DNA of 64,000 nt from Mesorhizobium qingshengii. GTDB taxonomy: Bacteria > Pseudomonadota > Alphaproteobacteria > Rhizobiales > Rhizobiaceae. Shown one piece after another: positions 33,176 to 41,622 of this stretch (its first letter is position 1; every line of letters starts with the position of its first letter). The notes beneath the pieces were generated by a model. The model did not search any database, was not told where the DNA came from, and worked only from the letters and a program-made list of their open reading frames with translations. The translations under genes and the position numbers were made by a program. The stretch covers positions 141,224 through 205,223 of the forward strand of contig NZ_JAPFQA010000009.1 of the NCBI RefSeq assembly GCF_027563465.1, in the 5' to 3' direction.

Positions 33176-34108
33176 TTAGCCTCTCGTGAACAGATCGATG
33201 CAGGCCGCCTGGATGGCGTTCACACCCGGCAGCAGATCGTCCTCCCATTCGCGGCTGGAGGGAATGGGGTGATCCGGCCCGGCCAATGCGCTGAAGTGCT
33301 TGACCCGACCGATCAGGGCTCGGGCGCATTCGGATGCGAAGCCCCAGCCGGGAGAGCCTTCCTCCACGGCGATAACACGGCTGCAGTTGCCAACCTGGCT
33401 CAGGATATCCTCGCCGGGAAATGGCGACAGCTGTTCAACCGCCACCACGGCGGTCGCGATTTCCTCCTCTTCGGCGAGCTTGTTTGCGGCCGCAACCGCG
33501 TGCTCGACGCAACCCCCATATGTCAGGATCACGATGTCTGCATCCGGCGGACATGGAAGCGCGGCCGCGCCGAGCACGGGCCTCGAATACATGACCTTGT
33601 TTTCGATGATCAGGTGAGGGGATCGGGAAGCGAAGGCCCGATGCAACAGCGCGCCCGGATCCGCATACTCATGCGTGGCAAGCACTGTAAGGCCGGGCAC
33701 ACCGCAAAAATGCTTTTCCAGACTTTGCGAGTGCGTCGGCCCATAGCCGCGCCGCCCACCCATGGGTGCGCGAATAATGATGGGGACCTCAACCTGATCG
33801 TTATACATCCAGCGGAACTTGGCAGCGTGGTTGATGATCTGGTCGGCGGCAAGGGCGATGAAGTCTCCGAACATGAGCTCAACGATCGCAGGCCTGCCTT
33901 TGAGGGCCAGTCCCGCCGCCATGCCGACGATGCTACCCTCGCTGATCGGCGTGGTCCAGACCCGATCCTGATAGGCCGAGGAAAGTCCCTTGGTGACTTT
34001 GAATGCGCCGCCATAGGGATCGATAATGTCCTCGCCCAGGATCACCAGGCGCAGGTTGGCTTCCATGAGATCGTGAAGCGCGCGATTGATCGATTCGACG
34101 ACACGCAT
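33176..34108 (-). CDS. 2-oxoacid dehydrogenase E1 component, beta subunit
   Basis: A 310-residue transketolase-type beta subunit that forms the TPP-binding E1 heterotetramer with the product of the next upstream gene. Typical segments are LGEDIIDPYGGAFKVTKGL, TPISEGSIVGMAAGLAL and the conserved APMGGRRGYGPTHSQSLEK. The acceptor of TPP N1' is the Glu in PISEG. The length is about 15 residues under the usual 325. It lies 3 bases after the alpha gene and 6 bases before the lipoyl-acyltransferase gene, so the three are made together. The 2-oxoacid is unknown; pyruvate or a short homologue is likely. Confidence 0.92.
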   Translation of the reverse strand: MRVVESINRALHDLMEANLRLVILGEDIIDPYGGAFKVTKGLSSAYQDRVWTTPISEGSIVGMAAGLALKGRPAIVELMFGDFIALAADQIINHAAKFRWMYNDQVEVPIIIRAPMGGRRGYGPTHSQSLEKHFCGVPGLTVLATHEYADPGALLHRAFASRSPHLIIENKVMYSRPVLGAAALPCPPDADIVILTYGGCVEHAVAAANKLAEEEEIATAVVAVEQLSPFPGEDILSQVGNCSRVIAVEEGSPGWGFASECARALIGRVKHFSALAGPDHPIPSSREWEDDLLPGVNAIQAACIDLFTRG

Positions 34109-34111
34109 GGG

Positions 34112-35122
34112 TCAGCCTCGCGCCATGGCAGCCGCGGCGGCGGATTCGACCGCGCGGTCCACGACAGATCGACAAAAGTCGTCGATCTCCTCGAAGTTCG
34201 CGACGCGCCGGCGCATCGGGGGGATCGGATCCCTGGCTCGAGCTTGCTCAAGACGCAAGGCTGGCCGAGTATCATCTCCCTTGCTGTGGGGGCCAATCCG
34301 TTCGGTTCGCAAGTAGAGCCAGCAGGGGCGGGATTCGGCGCGGACATAGCTTACCGCCTCTTGGGCAAGCTCGCATATCTCGACTGGATCGTTGCCATCA
34401 TAGGCGAATGTGCGGATACCGAACGGTTCGGCCCTGGCGACGATCGAACCGGAGACGGTCAGATTCTTGGGCGTCGTTTGCGCGATCTCGTTGTCCTCGA
34501 TCACAAAAAGGACAGGGGCGCCGAAAATGGCGGCGAGGTTCAAGCTCTCGTATACGGCTCCCTCACCCATCGTGCCATCGCCCAGGAAGACCACCGCGAC
34601 CGCGCCCTCGTCCTTTCGCGCCAGCGCGCTGCCAACCGCCACGGGCGCTATGCCCCCCTGGATGCCGTTTGAGTGAAAGTTGCGGAAGCACAGATGTTGA
34701 CTGCCGCCGCGTCCCCCGCAAATGCCGGTTACACGCCCCATGATCTCGGCGAACAGGCCTTCGACTTCGCCCGAATAGGCAATGAAATGACCATGGCAGC
34801 GGTGGTTGCTCCAAATAATGTCGCGATCCCGGTCAAGGGCGTTCACCACCCCCACCGCATTGGCTTCCTGTCCAATGGACGTGTGCGTCGTGCCGAAAAG
34901 GAGCCCCTGGGAAAAAAGATCGAGCAGGCGCTCCTCGACGAGCCGGATGAGCATCATCTGCTGATAAAGCCGGACCTCGATCGGCAATTCGAACCCGAGC
35001 AGCGTATTGCTTGCCTGGGGAAGGGTAAGGTTCTGCAATGCCGAAGACGTCACGATTCTCAGCTCTCCAAAGGAAGACGCTGGAACGTCTCTGTCTTTCC
35101 TGACCGCATGCTCGTTCATCAT
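34112..35122 (-). CDS. 2-oxoacid dehydrogenase E1 component, alpha subunit
   Basis: A 336-residue alpha subunit. The TPP/Mg motif begins with GDG at residues 181-183 and ends with N211 (FVIEDN), the normal spacing. SNHRCHGH at 105-112 holds the histidines that help reductive acylation of lipoyl groups. An acetoin-dehydrogenase-like look (GTTHTSIGQEA, GRGGSQHL) is seen, but the neighbours are sugar-modifying genes. The N-terminus is 40 residues longer than most and may be mis-started. Its start overlaps the stop of the aminotransferase gene by 4 bases. No E2 core or E3 gene is in the window, so a shared E3 must reoxidise the lipoyl group if one is needed. Confidence 0.92.
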   Translation of the reverse strand: MMNEHAVRKDRDVPASSFGELRIVTSSALQNLTLPQASNTLLGFELPIEVRLYQQMMLIRLVEERLLDLFSQGLLFGTTHTSIGQEANAVGVVNALDRDRDIIWSNHRCHGHFIAYSGEVEGLFAEIMGRVTGICGGRGGSQHLCFRNFHSNGIQGGIAPVAVGSALARKDEGAVAVVFLGDGTMGEGAVYESLNLAAIFGAPVLFVIEDNEIAQTTPKNLTVSGSIVARAEPFGIRTFAYDGNDPVEICELAQEAVSYVRAESRPCWLYLRTERIGPHSKGDDTRPALRLEQARARDPIPPMRRRVANFEEIDDFCRSVVDRAVESAAAAAMARG

Positions 35123-36294
35123 GCCGCCTCGAGCTGGCGAGCGGCCGCCACCAGGATGGATCGCGTCGTCGATGCCGCCGCCGTCGTCTCCTCGGCCGTC
35201 CAGGACGGGTCGACCAGGAAGGCTATGCTTGTTTCACCAAGTTGCCGCGCGACTGGAAGACGTTCGGGAGGTGCCACGCCGGCATCCGCGAAGGCATGTT
35301 CCAGATAGATCTCGGAGCAGCTTCCCGAGAAGCATGGAACGCCTGCCGCATTGATGGCCGCGATCAGCTCGTCACGCGACCATCCCGAGGAGAGCATCTC
35401 CGGGTTGATGTAGAAATAGCATCGATACCAGGCATGCCGGTGCGCCGGATCGAGCCGGGGCGCGCGCAGCATCGGCAAATCAGCAAGCGTCCTTATCCAG
35501 ATGTCGGCATTTTGCTCGCGCTGACGAACCCAGTCGGGTAGGCGTTCGAGCTGCCGCAAGCCGAGCACGGCCTGGATCGATGTCATGCGCCAGTTGGTGC
35601 CGATACTGTCATGCAGCCAGCGAAACCCGGTCGCCCGATGTGGGGCAAAGACCAGATTGTAGTTCTTGCCGTGGTCCTTGAGGCTCCAGGCGGCGAGCCA
35701 CAATTTCCTGTCGTCCATTGCGACAAGCCCACCCTCACCGCCGGTCGTGATGATCTTGTCCTGGCAGAACGAAAACGCCGCAATGTCACCGAAGGAGCCG
35801 ATGGGTCGTCCGTTGTATTCGGCTCCATGCGCCTGGGCGCAATCCTCGATGACCTTGATGCCGCTGCGCTTTGCAAGGGCCATGATCGGCGCCATGTCGC
35901 ATGGCCAGCCGGCGATATGCACGACGATGACAGCCTTTGTTCGCGCCGTTATCTTCGGCGCGATCGTTTCAGCGGAGAGGTTGCCCGAGATCGGATCGAC
36001 ATCCGCGAAAACAGGTGTTGCGCCGGCAAACATGACGCAAGCAGCGGACGCGACGAAACTGCGGGGCGTCACGATGACCTCGTCGCCAGGGCCGATGTGG
36101 AGAATTTTCATGGCAAGATCCAGCGCGAGCGAGCCATTGGCCAGCGCCACGGCATGACGTCGGCCGAGGCTGCGCGCATACGCTCGTTCGAAGGTCTTCA
36201 CATGGTCGCCTGTCCAGGCGTTCACCCGGCCCGATCGCAGAACCTCGACCACATCGGCTATCTGCTCTTCGTCATAGATTGGCCAGCGTTTCAT
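35119..36294 (-). CDS. DegT/DnrJ/EryC1-family sugar aminotransferase
   Basis: A 391-residue PLP enzyme that aminates a keto-sugar nucleotide. The PLP lysine is K180 in FCQDKIITTGGEGG, and the substrate-cap segment VIEDCAQAHGA at 148-158 holds the conserved Asp. The start MKRWPIYDEEQIADVVEVL and SGRVNAWTGD are typical of the group. Together with the UDP-GlcNAc 4,6-dehydratase at 47.0-49.2 kb it could make a UDP-4-amino-4,6-dideoxy sugar, as PglE does after PglF. It is translationally coupled to the E1 alpha gene, placing amine formation and acyl-group formation in one operon. The exact sugar is not known. Confidence 0.92.
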   Translation of the reverse strand: MKRWPIYDEEQIADVVEVLRSGRVNAWTGDHVKTFERAYARSLGRRHAVALANGSLALDLAMKILHIGPGDEVIVTPRSFVASAACVMFAGATPVFADVDPISGNLSAETIAPKITARTKAVIVVHIAGWPCDMAPIMALAKRSGIKVIEDCAQAHGAEYNGRPIGSFGDIAAFSFCQDKIITTGGEGGLVAMDDRKLWLAAWSLKDHGKNYNLVFAPHRATGFRWLHDSIGTNWRMTSIQAVLGLRQLERLPDWVRQREQNADIWIRTLADLPMLRAPRLDPAHRHAWYRCYFYINPEMLSSGWSRDELIAAINAAGVPCFSGSCSEIYLEHAFADAGVAPPERLPVARQLGETSIAFLVDPSWTAEETTAAASTTRSILVAAARQLEAA

Positions 36295-36316
36295 CTCGGA
36301 ACACTCCAGCTAGAAC

Positions 36317-36994
36317 TTAGATGACATTTCTCAGAAGGACGAAGGCCTCGGCCGCCCTCAAGTGGACGGCGGTGCCCCTGACAATCGCCAGCGCCCGCAA
36401 GGTTTCGATCGAGCGCTCGTGCGGGAAGGCCTTTATCTGCGAGGCGAACATCGACGCGGCTTCGAGTTTGCGGGCGAGCGTCGCTTCGATGTCCATGAAG
36501 ACATTCGGCACAAAACTCGGCGTCACATAGGGTGCATTCCAGTTCGTCTCGGACACGGTCTCGTAAGCCATGATCGTCCGCGGGTATTGGGCTTGGACGG
36601 GACGAGCCGCCACCAGTGACGACAGGAAGATCAGCTGGTGGTCCATATGCACATCGCCGACGAAGGGGATAAGCAGCGTGTCCGGCATGACCTCCCGCAA
36701 CAGGGTCTGCAGCGCCGTGTTGAGGGTCGTGTGCGGCGTCTCGGCGATCTGGGCTGCCGGCAGATCAAGCCAGTGCGTCTGGCGTACGCCCAAACAGGCA
36801 TGGGCCGCCTTCGCCTCACAGCGAACCCGTTGCGTCATCTCCTCGGTGAAAGCCGGTGGGCAGCCTCGCGTAACCACGGCAACATGGACTTCCCCGCCTT
36901 GTGCGGCCACCCGGGCTATCGTGCCGCCACACCCCAGGACCTCATCGTCCGGATGCGGCGCGATCACCAGAACTCGACCGAGGGCAGGGCTCAT
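36317..36994 (-). CDS. PIG-L family N-deacetylase
   Basis: A 225-residue zinc enzyme of the LmbE/PIG-L family, which removes acetyl groups from N-acetylated sugars. The metal motif APHPDDE is at about residues 11-17, and the third ligand His lies in DVHMDHQ. I start it at the ATG complement 36992-36994, which overlaps the stop of the sugar-transferase gene by 4 bases; the frame is open further but that part is the shadow of the transferase. In this operon it could expose an amine on a lipid-linked or nucleotide amino sugar, which the acyl-, formyl- or sulfotransferases could then modify. Confidence 0.9.
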   Translation of the reverse strand: MSPALGRVLVIAPHPDDEVLGCGGTIARVAAQGGEVHVAVVTRGCPPAFTEEMTQRVRCEAKAAHACLGVRQTHWLDLPAAQIAETPHTTLNTALQTLLREVMPDTLLIPFVGDVHMDHQLIFLSSLVAARPVQAQYPRTIMAYETVSETNWNAPYVTPSFVPNVFMDIEATLARKLEAASMFASQIKAFPHERSIETLRALAIVRGTAVHLRAAEAFVLLRNVI

Positions 36995-37653
36995 GACCGA
37001 ACCGTCCCGGCGGGCATCGCCTTCACAGCGTGGTCGACATGGCGGCGGTCGACGCGTTCGCCCAAAAGCGCGACTTGCACGGTCAGAACCAGTATGCGCA
37101 GATCGAGCCACAGGCTGCGGTTGCGCACATACCAGAGGTCAAGCGCCAGCTTCTCGCTGTTGGTGAGACGGGTATTGCCGTTCACCTGTGCCCATCCGGA
37201 CAAGCCGGGACGGACCGTGCCACGAATACGCCCCAGCTCGCCGAACTCGGCGATCGTGGCCGGGAGCAACGGGCGCGGCCCTATGAAGGCCATGTCGCCT
37301 CTGGCTATCGAGAGAAGTTGCGGCAGCTCGTCGATGCGTATGGAGCGCATCAGCCGCGTGGCTGGAGTCTCGCGCAAGGCGTCTGGAAGCAGCGCGCCAT
37401 CCACATCTCGCCCCTCATGCATCGTGCGAAACTTGCAGATCACGAAGGGGCGAGCCCCCAGTCCGCTGCGAGACTGGCGGAAAAACAGTGGACGGCCCAG
37501 ACTCGCCCAGACAATCGCGGCAGCCACGATCCATAGCGGCAGGCTGAGGACCAAAAGCACCACCGAAGCGATCCGGCTAGGCAGAGCCCGGCCGAGCGGC
37601 ACTCGCGCAGCCCAGTCGGCGGAGCGGCCTATCGGGTTGCTCAGGCCGATCAT
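36991..37653 (-). CDS. Polyprenyl-phosphate sugar-1-phosphate transferase (PglC-type)
   Basis: A 220-residue initiating transferase that loads the first sugar phosphate onto undecaprenyl phosphate at the inner membrane. It has one membrane span or re-entrant helix (VVLLVLSLPLWIVAAAIVW) near residues 30-52, and the family motifs FRQSRSGL, KFRTM, RIDELPQL and GPRPLLP. It is the short monotopic form without the five-span N-terminal part, like PglC, which uses UDP-diNAc-bacillosamine. That fits with the PglF-, PglE- and PglD-like genes in this locus. It overlaps both neighbours by 4 bases. Confidence 0.93.
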   Translation of the reverse strand: MIGLSNPIGRSADWAARVPLGRALPSRIASVVLLVLSLPLWIVAAAIVWASLGRPLFFRQSRSGLGARPFVICKFRTMHEGRDVDGALLPDALRETPATRLMRSIRIDELPQLLSIARGDMAFIGPRPLLPATIAEFGELGRIRGTVRPGLSGWAQVNGNTRLTNSEKLALDLWYVRNRSLWLDLRILVLTVQVALLGERVDRRHVDHAVKAMPAGTVRS

Positions 37654-39017
37654 TGCGACGGACCGACCTGGACGGTGGGAGGGGTAGCCGCCAAGGTTGC
37701 GACTGGACGGTTTGCCATGTTCAAGGCATCGTCCAAACGGTTTATTGACACCAGGATCGTGTCTCCGGCCGCGACCGGATCGTCGAGGGTCACGACCTTT
37801 GTGGTGGTCTGGCCATTTACCTTGCGGCGGATCTGGTACGTGAACGCGATGGTGTTGTTGGTGCGTGGCTGGTCCAAGGCCAGCGAACTCAACAGCAGGA
37901 TCTGTTCCTCGGTGGACTCGCGAACCGTGATCAGGCGCTCGATCTCGGAGTTGTGGGTTTGGAGCTCCGTCAGCGCCGTGTGGGTCCAGGTCAGGGTGGC
38001 ATCGTCCAGGTCACGTTGCAACTGGCTCAATTCCCGACGCGTCGTCGACGCCTGATTGTAGATTTCGAGCAGATGCGACTGCTGCGTGGTCGCCTCCCGC
38101 TCGGCGTTCGACAGGTCTGTAATTGTGACGAGACCTTTTTTGTTGAGGGCCCTGATGCGATCGAGATCGGCTTGCGCCGAAGCGATCACCGTCTTCTGGA
38201 TTTCCGAAAGCTGTTGAATGTTGGCGAGGGCGACGTTCACTTCGTCGATCCCCGCCGTGAGCTGCTTGCGACGTGTGCTCAGCGCGTGTTGGTCTGTTTC
38301 AAGTAGACGCTGGTCCGTAGGAAGCAACGTTGCGATCAAACTGGGAGTCAGGAGACCTTTGATCTTGGGTGGCAGGTCCTGTTCCGAGATCTTGTCGCTG
38401 TTCGCCAATTGAGCCTTGATGCGCGCCGCGGCGATCGCTTCCTTGCCGATTTGCACCACGCTTTCATCAAGGGTCCCGCGCAGCCGCGCGCGCGTCACCA
38501 CGCGGTCCTCGGCAGTGGCTCCGCCTGTCGATTGGCCCCCGGCAAGCGCCACCGCCTGCTCCACATTCAGTGCTGGCTGGTAATGAAACGAGCCCGGCGA
38601 CTTGACATCTCCAAGGACAAAAATCGGACGGAAGCTCACCACCGCCAAGGAGATCCGGGGATCGTTGAAGAACTGACGGTCAATGAAGGTTTTGCGAATC
38701 TGACCCAGGGCCTCGGGCACTGTCAGGCCGGCAACCTCGAAACTGCCGATCAGCGGAATGATGACGGCGCCATCGCTGGCCACGGTCAGCGGTTCGGCAG
38801 GAAGCGAATCGTCAATGAAATCAAACGACACCACGTCGCCGACCGAAAGCTTGTAGTCGTCGCCAGCGGCGGCCCGGGCGGCAATCTGGGAACCAGCCAG
38901 GATCGCCGCAATCGCGAAAACCGCAATAGTTGCGTGCCACAAACCTTTCGCAACGAATGTACTGGTCCAGGCGCCTATCGATCGCCCGCTCCACCCGGTA
39001 TTGCAACAAAACGCCAT
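37650..39017 (-). CDS. Polysaccharide biosynthesis/export protein (ExoF/Wza-like)
   Basis: A 455-residue periplasmic or outer-membrane-linked export protein. A hydrophobic N-terminal segment (ATIAVFAIAAILAGSQIAARA) acts as signal. The poly-export (PES) domain follows, starting YKLSVGDVVSFDF, then an SLBB segment (IFVLGDVKSPGSFHY). Residues 195-370 form a long alpha-helical coiled coil, as in ExoF and its relatives. The gene is at the head of the minus-strand operon 39.0-32.1 kb, its stop overlapping the initiating transferase gene by 4 bases. It should work with the ExoP-like protein at 41.6-43.9 kb. Confidence 0.92.
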   Translation of the reverse strand: MAFCCNTGWSGRSIGAWTSTFVAKGLWHATIAVFAIAAILAGSQIAARAAAGDDYKLSVGDVVSFDFIDDSLPAEPLTVASDGAVIIPLIGSFEVAGLTVPEALGQIRKTFIDRQFFNDPRISLAVVSFRPIFVLGDVKSPGSFHYQPALNVEQAVALAGGQSTGGATAEDRVVTRARLRGTLDESVVQIGKEAIAAARIKAQLANSDKISEQDLPPKIKGLLTPSLIATLLPTDQRLLETDQHALSTRRKQLTAGIDEVNVALANIQQLSEIQKTVIASAQADLDRIRALNKKGLVTITDLSNAEREATTQQSHLLEIYNQASTTRRELSQLQRDLDDATLTWTHTALTELQTHNSEIERLITVRESTEEQILLLSSLALDQPRTNNTIAFTYQIRRKVNGQTTTKVVTLDDPVAAGDTILVSINRLDDALNMANRPVATLAATPPTVQVGPSQ

Positions 39018-39235
39018 AGCAGCCCGCCACAGAAATTTTCTGCGAAGACCCTAGCGACACCTGCGCGAGCACAATGAGTCATACCTTTGGTGGAGCAGTG
39101 ACAACCTTCGGTCTCGTGCCCACCCAATTTGGCTAACTGGATGTGGGCCGCAACCAACGTATGGTGCGGCTGGATACTGTCGGCCGATTGAACGCTTCCT
39201 CGTGGCGTAGCGTTGCAGACAGCTGGGAAGCTTGC

Positions 39236-40387
39236 GTGCACACGAGTGTTCTTCACACTATAACCGGTCTCAACGTCGGCGGCGCCGAGATCATGCTTGC
39301 CCGTTTTCTGGGCAAGCTCGACCGAGATCGCTTCCCGTCAACGGTTTTATCGCTGCTTTCGCCGGGGCCGTTGGGTGCACAGGTGAAGAGCACGAATTCG
39401 AGGCTCATGTCGCTCGGCATGACGGAACGGCCACGTCCACGAGATGTCGTGCGGCTGGCGCGTTCGATAAGCGGGGCCGCGCCCGATCTCCTGCACGGAT
39501 GGATGTATCACGGCAATGTCGCGGCATCGCTCGGTTCGGTGCTGGGGCTCAATTTCGCGCCGGTAATCTGGAGCATTCACCACACAGTTCGCGATCTCGC
39601 CGACGAGAAACCAATGTCGCGCCGCATGATCCGGCTTTCGGCCCGTCTGTCGAGCCGCACCAGCGCGATCTCGTACTGCTCACGCGTCGCCGCCGATGAT
39701 CACGAGCGCTTGGGCTTCGATCCGCGCCGCAGGGTGGTTATCCCAAACGGGATCGATTGTGACCAATTTTCTCCCTCGGCCGACGCCGGTACGAGACTGC
39801 GGCGCCTGTTCGGCTTGCCGCCCGGACGGTTGATAATCGGACATGTGGCACGGTTTCATCCCATGAAGGACCAGGTCAGCCTGGTCCGGGCCATCAGCCG
39901 TCTGTTGGCGCTGGGGCACGACGTTCAGGGCGTGTTTATCGGAGACGGACATGCCGACGGCCCGGTGCGGCTCTCCGCCCGCGAACTCGGCATAGACGAC
40001 CGCATCACAACGCCGGGCATCCGCGGTGACATCGCCGACCTCATGCCGGGCTTTGACATCTACGCGCTTTGCTCGGCTTGGGGCGAGGCTTTTTCCCTTG
40101 CAGTCGGCGAGGCGATGGCGAGTGGCGTGCCGGCGGTGGTTACCGAGGTCGGCGACTGTGGCTGGCTGGTCGGCGACAGCGGAGTGGTCGTTCCGCCGGG
40201 GGATAGTGACGCACTGGCCGCGGGATTGATCAGGCTTGCCAGCCTTGAGCCGGCCGACCGCCGCGCCTTGGGTCAACAAGCCCGTCGCCGCGTCATGGAG
40301 AACTTCTCTCTTCCGCTTTACGTCGGTCGGCACCTGGAACTCTACGAAGCGGCTCTGGCGCGCCGTCGCCGTATCCAGGATCGATAG
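39236..40387 (+). CDS. Glycosyltransferase family 4
   Basis: A 383-residue GT-B enzyme if started at GTG 39236, which has GGGAAG 5 bases upstream and gives the usual beginning HTITGLNVGGAE. The frame is open back to 39143 without good support. The C-terminal nucleotide-sugar-binding part contains GHVARFHPMKDQ and the E-x7-E motif in GEAFSLAVGEAMASGVP. It should add a sugar to the lipid-linked repeat unit on the cytoplasmic face. It is divergent from the ExoF-like operon and 9 bases before a second GT4 gene. Donor and linkage are unknown. Confidence 0.9.
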   Translation: MHTSVLHTITGLNVGGAEIMLARFLGKLDRDRFPSTVLSLLSPGPLGAQVKSTNSRLMSLGMTERPRPRDVVRLARSISGAAPDLLHGWMYHGNVAASLGSVLGLNFAPVIWSIHHTVRDLADEKPMSRRMIRLSARLSSRTSAISYCSRVAADDHERLGFDPRRRVVIPNGIDCDQFSPSADAGTRLRRLFGLPPGRLIIGHVARFHPMKDQVSLVRAISRLLALGHDVQGVFIGDGHADGPVRLSARELGIDDRITTPGIRGDIADLMPGFDIYALCSAWGEAFSLAVGEAMASGVPAVVTEVGDCGWLVGDSGVVVPPGDSDALAAGLIRLASLEPADRRALGQQARRRVMENFSLPLYVGRHLELYEAALARRRRIQDR

Positions 40388-40396
40388 GAGCGATTG

Positions 40397-41584
40397 GTGG
40401 TTGCTGTGCATATGAATGGCCGAGATCATCCGCCGTCCGCCGCGGACAATGCGATGCGCCGCAAGCGGATCGTGGTGGTGGCGAGCCTGACGCGTTCGCT
40501 TGTCAACTTTCGCATCGAGCTGCTGAAAGCCATGGTCGCCGCGGGGCATGACGTCATCGCGCTGGCCCCCGATGCGGATGAGCAAGCGATCGCCAAGCTC
40601 CAGGAAATTGGGGTGGCCTTCCGGCAAATACCGATGGCCAGGACAGGCACAAATCCGCTGGCCGATCTGCGAACGCTCAAGGCGCTTTATAGGCTGATGC
40701 GCCGCCTGGCCCCGGACATCGTCCTGGCCTACACGATGAAGCCGATCATCTACGGTGGGCTGGCTGCCCGCCTTGCCGGGGTACCTCGGCGGTTCGCACT
40801 CTTTACCGGATTCGGCTTCATATTCAGCGGCAGCATGACGGGACTGCGCGCAGCTGTTTTGCGCCGGTTGAGCATTGGTCTCTACCGCTCGGCCTTGGTC
40901 GGCTGCGAAGCTGTTTTCGCTTACAATGATGCCGACGCTTCCGACATCAGGCGCCATGGGATGGTCTCTGCGGCGACGCCGGTGATCATGGTTTCAGGTT
41001 CAGGAGTGGACCTGACGCTGTTTGCCGCCAGCCGTCCACCGTCGGGACCTCCCGTCTTCCTGCTGATTGCCCGCCTGCTTCGCGAAAAGGGGATTGCCGA
41101 GTTTGCCGCCGCCGCGCGCATGCTGAAGACCAGGTACCGTACCGCCCGTTTCCAGATTCTCGGGCCGTTCGATCCCAGCCCGCTCTCCATCTCGAAGGCC
41201 GAAATGGACGAATGGACCAGGGAAGGCGCCGTGGAATATCTCGGCGAGACACACGATGTCGGCCCCTATCTGACTGCATCCACGGTGTTTGTGTTGCCTT
41301 CCTACTACCGGGAGGGCATCCCCCGCAGCGCGCTGGAGGCCTTGTCGACAGGCCGGCCAATAATCACGACCAACGCGCCTGGCTGTCAGGAAACGGTCAT
41401 CGACGGCGAGAACGGTTTTCGGGTCGAGCCACGAGACGTAGATGCTCTCGCCTCGGCGCAGCGGGCTTTTCTTGAAGACGAGGACCTCGCCGTAAGAATG
41501 GGCGCCAATTCAAGAAAGCTCGCGGAAGAACGCTTCGACGTTCACAAGGTAAACCATACCTTGCTCGAGGCTATGGGCATATAG
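40397..41584 (+). CDS. Glycosyltransferase family 4
   Basis: A 395-residue GT-B transferase. GTG 40397 is chosen because AGGAG lies 6 bases upstream; TTG 40394 and ATG 40412 are alternatives. The N-terminal half begins RIVVVASLTRSLVNFR, and the C-terminal half has the motif EGIPRSALEALSTGRPIITT, typical of GT4 enzymes that act on undecaprenyl-linked amino sugars. It forms a two-gene unit with the preceding GT4 gene, 9 bases apart, and is convergent with the ExoP-like gene. It probably builds the repeat unit; the donor is unknown. Confidence 0.92.
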   Translation: MVAVHMNGRDHPPSAADNAMRRKRIVVVASLTRSLVNFRIELLKAMVAAGHDVIALAPDADEQAIAKLQEIGVAFRQIPMARTGTNPLADLRTLKALYRLMRRLAPDIVLAYTMKPIIYGGLAARLAGVPRRFALFTGFGFIFSGSMTGLRAAVLRRLSIGLYRSALVGCEAVFAYNDADASDIRRHGMVSAATPVIMVSGSGVDLTLFAASRPPSGPPVFLLIARLLREKGIAEFAAAARMLKTRYRTARFQILGPFDPSPLSISKAEMDEWTREGAVEYLGETHDVGPYLTASTVFVLPSYYREGIPRSALEALSTGRPIITTNAPGCQETVIDGENGFRVEPRDVDALASAQRAFLEDEDLAVRMGANSRKLAEERFDVHKVNHTLLEAMGI

Positions 41585-41622
41585 CCGGTCGAGCGCGGTC
41601 GGCTACGCGGTGTCACCGACCG

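Noticed and set aside
32582..34672. 696-codon plus-strand open frame
   Set aside because: It is antisense to the lipoyl-acyltransferase, E1 beta and E1 alpha genes, all of which have clear motifs and overlaps. Long antisense frames are common in GC-rich genes.
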